NCBI GenBank assembly: GCA_028565635.1
Contig: JAOXYB010100937.1
Span: forward strand, 1-21,475
DNA from: Phoronis ovalis
Taxonomy: Eukaryota; Phoronida; Phoronidae
Length of the DNA stretch: 21,475 nt
Reading direction: 5' to 3'
The position numbers and the translations under genes are program-made. The notes beneath the pieces were generated by a model. The model searched no databases and was not told the origin of the DNA. It was given only the letters and a program-made list of their open reading frames with translations. Numbering within the stretch: the first letter of the stretch is position 1; every line of letters starts with the position of its first letter. Of the stretch, positions 9,301-20,967 are shown in pieces.

Positions 9301-11267
9301 CTGTTGGTTGTGTTAATATATCATGCTTGTTCTCTTCCTTGCTCATATTATATCTTATAACAAACACGAATACTGAATTAAGCTTAGACTCTGGAACTGT
9401 TTCTATTAGCTGCTCAATTCACCACTGCTATTTGTGCTTAACTTTCGTCCTACATACCTGCTACATTATCTTTCTTTGACCTAACTTTAATCTGGGCTTT
9501 ATTAACATTCTGAATGACAACATGGTTGAAATCACCAGAATGAAATTTTGCTTCCGCTAAAGAAAATGAAGCATTCTTCATGACATCTCCCATAGCAACC
9601 TTAGTCTGTAATGAACAGAAAACAAAGTTTATGCAGATTGTCAGGCCTCTGCTAAAAACATGCCAAGTGACTCCTTTGCTAGTAAATTAATTGAATGCAT
9701 GCCAGTTGCAATCCAAGAACATAAATTAAGGATTTAGTAGTGTAACATTTGATCGTCCAAACTTTTTTAACAACAAAAGTATTTGCAAAATTATCTGTTG
9801 CACCGCGCATGTGTAATCATGGATTGCTACTGACATGATTCAAACTTCCATTATCATTTTAAAACTCATTGTTCGACATGTATTCATAGCATCAGCATCT
9901 AGGCTATTTGTTAGGTGAAGAGAACAAGCTAAAGAAGACAAAGAACACTTGTAATGTTACTCACATCAATAATTTTCTTGAGAATCTGTCGGAATCTCAT
10001 TGTCAAAGCATCAGCTTTTTTCTTTAACAGGCTATGACCTTTCTGTGCTCCCTTTAATCTGCCTTTCATTAAAGTCATTGCCCTGTAATTATAAAGTAAT
10101 TAGCATAAACAAGCACAAATTTAAAGTTCATTTAAAAAATTAGGAAATATTATTTTAAATTTAAGAGTATATATACATATTAATTGACTTTAAAAATAAT
10201 CTTAATATTCTATGGTGATTGCATGGCTTATTGCAGTCTATTGTAGTGCGGTGTCCCATTAATTTTTCCTCTCTATTGGAAGCAGTCCACTTAAAATGAA
10301 GAAGTTTGTGTCACCAGGAACTGCACAGAAACCTCACCAGTAAAAGTTGAGACAGGGATCTGATCTTGAACTGAAGACATTGACAGCTAACTGACCACTC
10401 TATATTTATGTATCATAACTTTATTGAAACCAGGAAGTCCTATATAATGTGTTGGATAGATAGCCTAACCTTTTAAAACTAAAAACAGCCTTGGTTCAGG
10501 ATATCCATCTGCTACAAAACAGTTCATTTTTATCCTAATTGTTAGATTCTACTAACAATGCATTGAATCTTTTGGCAAAAAAAAACGTTTGGAAATACAA
10601 AGTAAAAACAAACATGTTACCGTGAATCTTACACATTTATGCTAGTAATGAGCCCAAAGTGGTTGATTATGGCACATGTAATATTATATTTGGAAAATGA
10701 TTGTCCCTGACACAATGAATAAAACACAAACCAATAACCATCTTCTCCCAGGCATTTATTTCAAAATAGACTCGACAGACTTAACAGACAAATCAAGACA
10801 TTATCATGACTTTTAGATTTAAAAGTCGGATCTATGAAACCAGGCCCAATCCCATGATGATGACGGCGTGAAATTTAACATATTATTATTAATAAATATT
10901 TCAATTTTTTTAACGAAGTAAAGTACAATTTGAAGCCCGGTTTAAAGTGCATCTTGTACAATTACCATTTTCCTAAACACAAAACAGTAAACTTAAGATT
11001 TCAAATAAAGTCAGCAATTAGAGTCGGTATTCTATTGTGACAAGGTCAATACCAATCGTGTCTGACACCGGCCAGTCACCTGACATGGATCACTCAATAT
11101 GAACCATGTTGCGACTGTCCGACTTGCAAAAGAAAAAAACCCCAGTATATTCAAGGCTGATTTTCTACACAACTGTGCAGAAATTAACACTGTTTTAGCT
11201 TCACATATGTTAAATATACTTACATTCGCGATGGAAATACATTTAATCTATCGTTTTGACCCGACAT
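6219..11267 (-). CDS. ATP6V1D: V-type proton ATPase subunit D, seven exons
   Basis: The exons at 11224-11267, 9965-10082, 9458-9605, 8787-8831, 7603-7773, 6688-6766 and 6219-6366 join without a frame error to 753 nt: 250 residues plus stop. The product is subunit D of the V1 sector, part of the central rotor stalk that couples ATP hydrolysis by the A/B ring to proton transport by V0. It acidifies lysosomes, endosomes and secretory vesicles. Conserved stretches are NVFPSRM (residues 9-15), [106 protein letters not shown] and [15 protein letters not shown], ending in a Lys-rich tail and DEDLLFTD. The length is close to the human protein's 247. The start is the first ATG of the conserved amino end. 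All introns are GT-AG. The gene appears intact. Confidence 0.97.
6688..6766 (-). CDS. ATP6V1D: ATP6V1D coding exon 6
   Basis: Encodes [20 protein letters not shown] then EREEFF and the first two bases of an Arg codon, the start of the carboxy-terminal helix. The acceptor is TTTTCAG ending at 6767 and the donor is GTAACT at 6687-6682, the weakest donor of the gene. Confidence 0.95.
7298..7400. repeat. Imperfect tandem duplication in ATP6V1D intron 5
   Basis: Two related segments of about 42-45 bp, 7298-7339 and 7356-7400, share the pattern TTTGAAAAG..AA..A...AAATCA.TTTCTT..TCTAATA, with substitutions. The spacing is about 59 bp. It lies inside the intron between coding exons 5 and 6. Confidence 0.6.
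7603..7773 (-). CDS. ATP6V1D: ATP6V1D coding exon 5
   Basis: Encodes [20 protein letters not shown], then [20 protein letters not shown] and [17 protein letters not shown], the most conserved part of the family (about residues 119-175). The acceptor is TTTCAG ending at 7774 and the donor is GTAGGT at 7602-7597. Confidence 0.96.
7911..7936. repeat. 13-bp tandem pair in ATP6V1D intron 4
   Basis: CCACAAGAGGTC is repeated twice in tandem with a 13-bp period (CCACAAGAGGTCG then CCACAAGAGGTCA). It lies within the intron and has no known role. Confidence 0.85.
8787..8831 (-). CDS. ATP6V1D: ATP6V1D coding exon 4, only 45 nt
   Basis: A small exon encoding [15 protein letters not shown] (about residues 104-118), within the short insert between the two long helices. 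The acceptor is TTTTAG ending at 8832 and the donor is GTAAGT at 8786-8781. Both flanking introns are phase 1, so the exon is symmetric and skipping it would keep the reading frame. Confidence 0.93.
9458..9605 (-). CDS. ATP6V1D: ATP6V1D coding exon 3
   Basis: Encodes [20 protein letters not shown], then [20 protein letters not shown] and SKKDNVA (about residues 55-103). The acceptor is ATTACAG ending at 9606 and the donor is GTATGT at 9457-9452, which splits a Gly codon after its first base. Confidence 0.95.
9965..10082 (-). CDS. ATP6V1D: ATP6V1D coding exon 2
   Basis: Encodes residues 15-54, with [20 protein letters not shown] and [11 protein letters not shown], part of the amino-terminal long helix of the rotor stalk. 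The acceptor is TTACAG ending at 10083 and the donor is GTGAGT at 9964-9959. The intron after it is phase 0. Confidence 0.95.
11224..11267 (-). CDS. ATP6V1D: ATP6V1D coding exon 1
   Basis: Encodes residues 1-14 ([14 protein letters not shown]) plus two bases of the next Met codon. The donor is GTAAGT at 11223-11218. The following intron is 1141 bp, the longest of the gene. Confidence 0.93.
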
Positions 11268-11400
11268 AATGTTAAATTTCACTAAATTTCGTTAAGTTTT
11301 GTTAGCAAGTCGTCTGCCGGAAGCTCTCACGATGAATAAAGTACGCATGCGTAATCACGTGAGAGAAGCAAGAAAATGCTAGAGGGCGCCACAATATAGT
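11268..11400 (-). promoter_or_regulatory. ATP6V1D: ATP6V1D promoter and 5' UTR region
   Basis: The region upstream of the ATP6V1D start codon holds a cluster of motifs within about 50 bp. TCACGTGA (11355-11362) is an E-box of the CLEAR type bound by TFEB/MITF factors, which drive lysosomal and V-ATPase genes in animals. TACGCATGCGTA (11342-11353) is a 12-bp palindrome close to the NRF1 core. CTAGAGGGCGCC (11379-11390) resembles the CTCF core. The E-box lies about 90 bp from the ATG, a usual promoter position. Binding is inferred from motif match only. Confidence 0.6.
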
Positions 11401-11639
11401 TCTTCGCTGTCCAGAAGCAGGGATTCTACCTGAATCGAAGCCAAATACATTGAAAAAATCAACTGCACCAACACGATGTTTATTTTTTTAATTTTAAAGC
11501 AAAATTCAGTATGACAAAGCCATTATTGTCATATGTTGTTATCTCGGGCAATTTTCTGTGTTCGGTAATTAGTGAAAATTTATAATTATAACTGATGAAG
11601 GTCTCGAGATGAGACGGAAGCTCTCCAGCTTAAAAATGT

Positions 11640-13318
11640 GAGATTCAGATATTGAGTAAATTTATTATAACATCTTTTAAATGTATCCATTTCAGTTTTA
11701 GTGTTAGTAATATTTTTGATTTCCAGCCACATATCTTGCCATAAATACATACTTTGTCAGAAAAAATACTTCTGTTAAAAAAGAAATTCTGACTTGCCCA
11801 AGATAAGCAGGCTAGAAACGTGAAATGGCTTGCCAGGCGTTCCATGGAATATTGTCGATTTCTCCACCAAAGCAGACTGGTTTGACAATTGACATTTCTA
11901 GAAAGAACATGATGCATGTTATGTTTCTTGTGCGAAAAATGTCTGAACTTGAGGATTCTGCACAGATTAAATAAATTATATTATTTTTACCTTGCGATAT
12001 TTTCTCGTACCGCCGCTTGTATTCGAGCAAATGTGTTAGTGTAGGAATAAAAACGAGTCTAAATCTAAAATTTGTAGCTTGTCACACATTTATTAAAATA
12101 CTATACCTTTAATTATTGACACACTTGTTTTTTGTTTTTTCTTATTTTCTGATGTCATGCAGTGGGTAGGTCCCTTACGTTAAATTCATACATTTTACTC
12201 GAATTTATTTTTGTCTATCTATATCTAATGGTGTCATTACTTCTCAGCAACTTTTAGACAGATGTACTTTTATATAAGATATACACCCAGGATATGCAGT
12301 CTCCGACAGGGCAACACCGCCATCTGCATGCTATGCTAGTGCCAACCAAAAGATGGCGCTATCAGTAGGCTTTGCGCTGCAGCAGTGACTGCGAAAAGCT
12401 TTATCCGGACGTAAATACAAAGAAGATTAGAATTAAATCCAGTTGATCTACCTTACACTATTATGACAAGTTAGGTATGTGAGCTAGGTATGAGGATTTG
12501 TATTACTTTGTAAAACGGACAGATGATAAGAAATAGGCTAGTCCGGAGGCTGGTTGAGTAGAATATACATAGCTAGTGTGCGTTTTTCGGCAGGATTTGA
12601 CCGTTTAATAATAGCGACAGCGTGTATGGCTTTAATATAACGCATGGAGAAGAAGATATTCCGATCAAGTCAATTAAAAGCGTCAAAAAAGAATACGAAT
12701 TTCCGAGTAGGGTATATAGCAGACGTCTAATAATTTTGGAACAAAATAGACTTTTGGAGATTTATTAGGGACATCTGACCATGCAAAAATAAAATAAAAA
12801 ATTAACAAGACAAAAACAGAAAAGGTATCGATATTGCTAAAGTGTCACATCTAAATGCAATCGAATCTAGAATGATAAACTAGCTGATGAATATAGAATT
12901 TATTGGACACACTGGCAGAATTTGATAAGGGTTTGTTGAGGTCTAACCTCTAACCTTTGCCCTAGTACTGATTTGATCGCATTCAGTAGGTGGCTGGCAT
13001 TACATCTGGTTTCTATATCAAAGAGTGAATCATTAAGTTACCAGTCAGTTGACACATGAGATAAAATTGGGAACCACAATATCTCGGTTACTTTTGCGAA
13101 CGGCGTAGAGGTAACATGCAAGAACGGTGAGAAGTCTGGAACTTTTGAACATTTTTACTTCACACAACACTCTTGTTTAGTCCCAGGTATTTAGTAGACG
13201 CGGCGTACATGTAACACACTCGAGTAACATTTGCCTGATTGGTAATACTGGCACCGTTTTGTAGTAAAGACATTATATTGCTGTAGTGTAGAAAACAAGA
13301 ACAAGAGGACGAGCAGAA
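11640..13318. other. Intergenic stretch upstream of ATP6V1D
   Basis: No supported gene. Minus-strand open frames at 11645-11917 and 11812-12030 overlap each other and show no recognisable domain. An 8-bp inverted pair, CGCCATCT (12318-12325) and AGATGGCG (12351-12358), lies in a GC-richer patch around 12300-12410 that could be promoter-like. A 28-codon frame, MEKKIFRSSQLKASKKNTNF onward near 12644, is too short to support. Confidence 0.4.
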
Positions 13319-13376
13319 ATGGATTTTATTACATTATTTAAGAAAATGCAACATGTCAGGAAAGTGTTATGTATTG
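13319..13376 (+). CDS. Candidate first coding exon, unknown gene
   Basis: ATG at 13319 opens MDFITLFKKMQHVRKVLCI and runs into a strong donor, GTGAGT, at 13377, leaving one base of a split codon (phase 1). The stretch before it (13190-13318) has several CpGs and an inverted CCAAT word (GATTGG). This is the usual look of an initial exon, but the peptide is only 19 residues, I do not recognise it, and no second exon could be found downstream. It may be chance. Confidence 0.25.
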
Positions 13377-16300
13377 GTGAGTATATTTTGTGTATATTTT
13401 CTTTCTGTTACGATTTTCATGCATAAAAGAACAATCCATACATCCGAAATTTGTGCTGTGGTTTTTTTTTCATGACAACAGACGGACAAAATAAAACAAT
13501 TTTATTCCTATAGACTGTATTTTTTTGGGGGGGGATGAAAGATAACACTCGGAATAATAGCTCATAATATTTTAATAAAAAATCAGACATACTGACATTT
13601 CCTGAAATTTTACCCTGCGTTCCAGTATTGTTTATCATCCATTATAAAGTGACGGCTTTGTTTTATTAAAACTAGTTAAAACAGTGCTTCATTTATTTTG
13701 ACAAGATTCAGACAACAATCCTGAAAAATTCCAATTTTTTTAAAATAACATAGCTTGTTGAATGCAGGTCGGATAGGTTATTAAATTTGATTTTGTTTAA
13801 ACGTGCCGTATCTCCATTTTATAAACCAGCTGTATAAAGGAACTGAAATCACATATCTACTCCCCGAAGAATATAAAGGCTAACAACCTAATTGCTGTAT
13901 CGTGTTTGTTTAAGACTCGGAGGCTATGTTTTCAAGAGCATTTATAATATTGTAACATTAGCAATAATAATAACGTTACACATTTTTTCAACACGCCGAT
14001 GTTTAACAGCGCACAATCCACAAGAATATCTGTATGAACACAAAGCTCATATATAAACACCCTTTTTTGTATTAGAAGTGTTGATACTGGTGAAATAATT
14101 TGAATTATTAGATTAATACTGCGGCTGAATAGCGTGTATTAATACTATTGGCCAGAGACAAATGTGCAGTGGTTCACTCGGTGTATAAGGGTTTTGTTGC
14201 GTTTTATTATATGATAACACGTCTTACACTTTTTATCTCTTCCCATCTCATCTTTACAATTCATTTATAAAAATTATATGCTTCTTGTTACTCAGAAAAC
14301 GAGTTATTATAGTGTCGAATTGTTATCATACAATAAAGCTTAGTCGTTTTGTTGCTTTTTGCTCTGTTCATTGTTGAATTGAAATACATGAAGTTGTTAC
14401 CGGGAATAGCTACTACAGGACGTGGCCATCCTCCATTCTTATGAATGATTGGGTTGATATCAGTCATAATAATAATGGTTTTAATGATAATAATAGTCAC
14501 GGTGGTACATATTTTTGCTGTTTCGTTCCAAAAAGCTAATTTTTTGTGGATTGTATATTTTTAGATTTAAAATTCACGAAATTCTAGTTTAACTTAACTT
14601 TAAAATACTTGGAAAAGTTATACTTTATTTTCCAAAAAATAATTTTAAAAAAAACAGCAATTTGACTTGAAACCACAAACTAACACCCCGAGAGCTAGTA
14701 GTCATTAGCCACCTGTAGTTTGACGCTTCTAATGCACCGTTAATTATACATTGAGAATAAGCTTGCAGTTCAAAAAGGTGGCGTCAATATTGCATAATAT
14801 TACTCACGTTTAACTACATGCTGACAACCTCCAAGATATATTTATTGTACAGCATTTCATGCATTAGCTGAACTGGTCATAAATCAACTAGTCGGATATG
14901 AATACCTAACTAAATAAAACCTTCCTTTAAACTTTGGGGCTACCGCACACTTTCCAAATCTAAATAACAGGCATTGTTCTTATATCGCTAAAAGAATGAT
15001 GGCAGTTTCTGTTTCTATCAGTCTCAGATCTGCTGTCAGATATATCTGATCTATTCACATTTTTCTGAAAATTGTGAAAAACCACCAATATATAATTAAA
15101 ATGACAAAGTATCACTGTAAGTTGGATATGACAAATTCGTTGTTACAATCTTTTGAAAAACAAATTACTCAGTCAATCGACCTACAGTAATGCGCTGCCT
15201 AAATTACATTTCAACGTGACTTATTGTTCGTCACGCGTTTGGAACAAAGTTAATTAAACATTTTATTTTATAGGCTTTCGGGTATCTTGCAGTCATCTGA
15301 TTTCTTGCTATTGTTTCTCATCATACATACATACATACACATGAAAAGTACTTCAAAGTTGAAATTCCTGTAAGGCGTGAAATTAATTACTCATTCTAGC
15401 AAGTAAAAAAAAAACTTCGACGTTATTATTAGAGTCACGAGGCATGCCAACGTATGGTTCCAAACAGTAAACTACCATGACATGTTCGCAAGCTGTCTTA
15501 CAAATTAAAATTTTGGATACATTTTTAGTTCTACGTTGTATATGTCTTGTCAATGTCCTCTTCTTTCGTCCATTTTTGTTTAATACATGATCCTGTGGCT
15601 ACATAAATACCCAATACCATCATTGTTAATTAATTTGTGAATCCATTTTTCGGAAACGAAAAGCGGGTCGTTGACTGTATTTAACATAGAGTTATTGTAA
15701 TTAAAGAATAAAATGGCGTGTTTAACATTTTTCACAAATTCATTATGTAGAAATGCTACTACAGCAATCCGTTTAAAAAGTTGATGCAATCTTTAATACT
15801 GCAGTTTCTATAAGATTATATTTACTGGGAATATTTGCACCTTCTTAAAATGAATGACACTTTCTGTAAAGTGTATATCAATCTTACACACAAAGGCTAA
15901 TCCCTTTACTTTAATTTAACTCTTGCGCGGTATGAGATTTAGACCCACCAAGATCATTCGTAAGTATATTTGACATTCTTCTCACTATTCCATAACACGA
16001 TTATAAGTTTAAAGACATAAGAAATAGAACTATTCTCGGTGTTTTATATTATTACAGAAGTTCAATTTACAGTAAACATTTTAAAATTTTATTGACTTGG
16101 AGCCCAAGACTTGTTTTAAAGTCGGCAAATTAATTTAAAATCTAGATATACCAAGTATACAATACAGTTGAATGCCTTCATAGTTTATTTTGCTTGAGCT
16201 GAACCCTGTACAAGATATGGTTTAAATCAGAATCTTATTAAATTTATGTCCTATGAAAAATAAACAGAAAAGAAAACGAAAATAAATAATAGTTGGTAAA

Positions 16301-19300
16301 AGACACCAAAATTTTTAACAGGCACGTTTAATAACAATCTGAACATGTTTATACGCATTTATAAAATGATATTATGCAATAATAAGTGTCATGCCGCTTG
16401 AAAGTAGCGATAAAGCGATAGAGATTTTATGTTAGCAATGGACTATTTATGTTAAAACATGACTAAATATAATCTTATGGATACTTTTTATAACACGACC
16501 GTAGTAGCACTCCAATAAGGTAGTCTTAACTGGAGTTCCTGCTGTCTGGCGATTGATGTCTGTTTGTCGGGTAGACACGAAGCCACAGTCAGTCCCGGAC
16601 AGATAGTACACTCGCTTATGAATGGATGCTTGTAAACTGTCTTATAAAATTAAAAACTGGGAACAATTTTGTAAACAATCTTAGACGTGTTTTTTATCAG
16701 CGACCAAGAATGACTATTTTTTTCACGTACGCACAAACCAACAGAAACGCAGGTCACCCAGTTTAGCAGGTGCTATCATGTAGTAGTCAGCTCAATTTCA
16801 AATTTCAATTTTTTTATCAGTTCCATTAAGTGGACATAAAATTAGTTGTTTTGAAGTATTTATAGCGTTGCACTGACTGTCCCCCTGTAACATTGTACTC
16901 ATCTTGTTGTCAGGAAGCGTGCACTACTGATAAGGTACCATGACGCATCCTGTGTAAGATAGTGCCAACGTTTTAGATATTTACAGTATAGTACCCAAGA
17001 ATTTGCTCATCGTTGAATCCGAGCAGGTCTCAATGTCTAATGTGCAATTGACTAACTTTTACGTATATTTCTTGAAGGGATATTCAATAAACGTCTTCGT
17101 GCCATTTCAGCAAAATTTTAAAATTGCGCTGTATAAAATATGTAAAAATGGATACACATGCTATTTCATACTTATTTGTAAAACTACTTTTTGTGTAGTG
17201 CAGTAAAACTGTATTACTGATGACGTTGGAAACTATGAGCACAAGATGTCAGTGCCACTGATTTCAAAACATCGTGTTGGACGGCGGATCCGGTGTGAAC
17301 ATGTGTGATGTGTTTGAGATGTGTAATAAGCATTATTTTTTGGCATTATATAAAAATGACAATTTTTACCATTAGATAAACCCGTAATGGCGCTTTTTAA
17401 AGCATGCGGTAGCGGACGTTTACAGACATTGTTCGTTTTATATCATGTTGAGTTTCGCCTAAACATTCAATGCTTTCAGAAAAGAAAGTTAAAACACGCA
17501 TTTATTTTTAAAGCTACTGAAACGGAAACATTTATACCAAACCGAGACTCCCAAGCGGAATTTAGAACAGTACAGGGAAATTAAATTAAGCAAAATAAGT
17601 AGTGCAATCGAAACATGATTTTATAATTACACCTTATTAATCAGATCTGTTGCCTTTCGAAAACAATGAAGTCATTTTCCTGTTTATTACATTTTAAAAT
17701 AAGACATGCAACTTATACTGAGGATAAATACTCTGCAAGCATCACAGATTTAATTGATTGCATTGAATTTTTTCCTTTGAAACATTTGATTGCAAACGTG
17801 GTAGAATATTATTTCAATCCTTCCCGAACTTTGGATGTTTAAATAACAAATTAAAAAATGTTTAGTTGTTTTTTTCTAGTTAACTATTAGATTATGTACA
17901 GTTTTAGCAGTTTTATTTGTACGATATACTGTAAAAGTGTAATTTTAAATCGCAAGACAATGACATTGCCAGTTAAGCTCCTCCAGTTTTTAAATTTGAT
18001 ATTGAAATCTGAGCATCACAGATCATTATGACGAACTGATGAGCATCTTATGTTTCACATTCCTTAATGACATTATCATATTTTATAGCAAACGGTGAAA
18101 AGGTTGGAATTTTAAAGTATAAGCTTCGACAAGCGGTGGTAACCTAATAAGCATTCGTGTCGGATCCAAATCCTGTAGTGTTGACTCAAGGTCAACTTAT
18201 GTCATTTTATTCTTTCAAAAAACACGATATCAATTGCAAAAAACACATTCGTATTTTTCAAAACTAATATATACTATTTAAAGTTAATCCAGTCGTAGTT
18301 ATAAGCGGTAGTGAAAACATTTACATACGAAATACAAATGTTTTGTACCCAAATATTGCAATAACAGATTCCCCAACCGTTTAGCTTTTAATAAGCAATC
18401 AATTATTGACCTAGTACATCTCCGTTCATTTTAGTACGTTTATTTTAGTATATTCACATTTTTTGCACAATTTATTTAAGTGTCAAATTTTGTTCACAAT
18501 GATAATGCAGTTTATTAACGGGTTTGTCTTCCAAGGGAACACCCATGTGATTTTGGTAATCATATAAGTATCATGTATATTGTGCGTAAAAGTGATTGCA
18601 AAGCCTGCAATTGCAACAAAGGCAGTGCACTCAAACTTTTGTTTGAGACTAGTGACACATATGGCTGGATCTTCCATGGTTGTACATATATGACTGTGAC
18701 AGATTGCATTGTATGATAGAACTTTTGTTGACACATTTTTTCAGCTTATCAGTTTATATGCATAGCTACAGACTCGAATAATTTATGTTCATATAAGCAT
18801 AAATAGCAATTAGTTTCTAAATAGTCATTTTCTATCAATCAATTTTATGCATACCCTTTTGAAGAATGGTGTTTGACATAATCATCATTTAATTGGATCA
18901 TATCTCATTGTTTACGACTTCTGTTATGACTTGTCTCTTTTCAACCAACACATATTTCTTCATTATTTTGATTGCCTTACTGTTATTTCATGAGGCTAAC
19001 AACCGGTCACCAACAATGCGCCTACACACATTTTTGTCTGTTTGGTTTACTCATCTGTACAGGAATTCTATATGTTTCCTTCAAACATGAGAAATAAACT
19101 ATCTCTAGTCTCTTGGATGACATTATCTCTTCTCATTTTCCAAACATTCTATATTCTCTTTTGTCTTTTAAACCATTTTACTTATTATATTAAAACATGT
19201 ATAAATTGATTCTACTGCCTCCTTACTGTCTCCATATAAAAAGAGAACCCATTATAATGTCAAACTTATTAAAATATTTAAGCACAAATACAGGACAATA

Positions 19301-19563
19301 TAAGTTTCTATTCTGAAACTTTTTCTTTTAACTAAGCATAACACCTAATTTTATTGAGAAATGTTCCGTACTCTGCGATACAACGTTTCAAATTACAGTT
19401 CAGATTTTCAATGCAATTATTTGTAATTTAACGATATATTAAACAGAAATATTACTTTCAAAATGCTTTGTTCCTGAGTTTTGCTGGATTGTCACTTGTA
19501 CCAGGATATAACTAAATAAGTTAGAGGTCAATGAAATAATTGCAAATTTACTCGATTTTTCAG
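13377..19563. other. Long AT-rich stretch without supported genes
   Basis: About 6.2 kb with only short, overlapping open frames on both strands and no recognisable domain, RNA gene or complete mobile element. A G-run (around 13524-13535) and low-complexity AATAATAAT tracts (around 14468-14495) occur. A GC-richer patch at 16520-16620 has short open frames in more than one phase but no clear splice sites. It could be a large intron if the 13319 exon is real. Confidence 0.5.
15322..15341 (+). repeat. (CATA)n microsatellite
   Basis: About five tetranucleotide units of CATA in an otherwise plain AT-rich stretch. Confidence 0.9.
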
Positions 19564-19692
19564 AATCTTTACATGTCGCAATGTTGTGCCTCGCGTGCAC
19601 ATACGCAACCGGATGACATCGAGGCAGTGTGTGATACACAGTGGAATTTTGTCAAAAGGCATTGGAGCGAGTGTGTGTACGCTGGCTTCTTG
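19564..19692 (+). CDS. Candidate internal exon with four cysteines
   Basis: A polypyrimidine tract and acceptor (CTCGATTTTTCAG, ending 19563) open a 129-nt frame that reads NLYMSQCCASRAHTQPDDIE, then AVCDTQWNFVKRHWSECVYA and GFL, up to a possible donor GTATAT at 19693. The length is a multiple of three in phase 0. The segment is less AT-rich than its flanks and its amino acid use (Trp, Cys, His) looks more like protein than chance. It could belong to a secreted protein gene on the plus strand. I do not recognise a family and see no partner exon. Confidence 0.3.
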
Positions 19693-20967
19693 GTATATTT
19701 TCCGTCATGTACAATCTTCTCAGAACAAAAATGATACCCAACCCTTTTCTTATTTACGAAACCTTTGAATATCTCACAGGTGCATGTTTTTTATTAGCCA
19801 ACTTCTGTAAATGGGCTAAACATAATATAACACTGTTTTGACAAACTTTCTCCTTATCAGTTAGTTTTATCTGTTTCATAAAATTTCAATAACATGACAA
19901 CAAGAGTTGTAATAAAAATATAAAAGGATGAAGATGGCTGCAGATAATATTATACAAAAATAACATTCCATTCAGTGTATTTAATACAATTGAATTGTAC
20001 AACTGGTCTTCACAATGACATTGAAAGATGCACCATAGTCACAAAGAAAGGAAAATAATGATCGAATTTCTGATCATCAAAGTGTTATATGAATGACATT
20101 TTGAAATATAATATCATTAAAATATGTCTATACGCCATGTAGCTGATTCTTACAGTGATTGTTGTATGTTTTATTGCGAAATTACATATTAACGTTGATG
20201 ATATACTGGCTATGAAGCATGGGCGTAAAGATTTCCAAAATGTTACTTGCTTCTATCTTTGTTCATTAGATAAAAAATGGGGCGAAAGACCTAAAGTATG
20301 AAATGATTCATCTTTAAGTTAAGACATTGTAAAATTAAAATGTAGTTAGGAGTATTGCAATTTTCATTCGTGAACGAAATTAGTTTGTCAATTAATTGTT
20401 CGACCTGTTGAAGTGTCGTAATATCGTAAGACATTTATCTATGAGACGGACGCGGTAATGTTTCATACAAAAGATGTTCCTCCCGGGAATTTGCTATATG
20501 GCACCGTTCAGTACCTTTCACCATTTCACACTCAAATTATGCGACACTTGACTGGTTACACAGTAAGACATACCTGAATGATTATAACCCGAAAGAAAAT
20601 ATTTCAGACATAACGTTTTGAAAGTGCCCTCTGGCTAACTGCACTCAAATTACAGACGGTGACGGTTTTGATGGACAATTTCATTAATTGTCCCTTAGAT
20701 TCAAATATAAAATTCGGTTGCTTCAGGCAAATTATGAAATTGTCGTCATTATCGAAACATTCAGAAATCTGGTATCCTGCTAAGTTCCAGATAGCTCGTG
20801 CTGACAAAAATGTTTCGGGAGATTTTTAAGTTGACATGAGGTAGTGCAAAGAACTTCACTAGTATGTGCTTTTCGGTTAGCAGAAATTTGATTTCGAGCT
20901 CATAGTGAAGAAACTTCCAATACTCATAAGAACCACGCCAATATCATCAACCACTGATATTTCTAAA
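19693..20967. other. Intergenic stretch left of the signal-peptide exon
   Basis: No supported gene. Two open stretches without recognisable domains are present: plus strand around 20428-20575 (YETDAVMFHTKDVPPGNLLY and more) and minus strand 20604-20807. Both are of a length that chance can give. The last 100 bp may hold the promoter and 5' UTR of the gene starting at 20968. Confidence 0.4.

Noticed and set aside
11645-12030. Two overlapping minus-strand frames with a GGEIDNIPWNAW segment
   Set aside because: The segment briefly resembles the amino end of trypsin-like proteases, but no catalytic motifs or splice partners follow and the two frames exclude each other.
14288-14500. Minus-strand frame with INPIIHKNGGWPRPVVAI
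   Set aside because: Surrounded by low-complexity ATT/AAT tracts, with no domain and no splice signals.
16505-16620. GC-richer patch open in two plus frames
   Set aside because: The possible acceptor lacks a pyrimidine tract and no donor fits; the reading frame cannot be decided.
20428-20575. Plus-strand open stretch of about 49 codons
   Set aside because: A plausible-looking peptide, but the acceptor is weak, it ends in a stop without a donor or polyadenylation signal, and the length is within chance.
20604-20807. Minus-strand 67-codon frame
   Set aside because: No in-frame ATG at the start, no known domain, and no partner exon.
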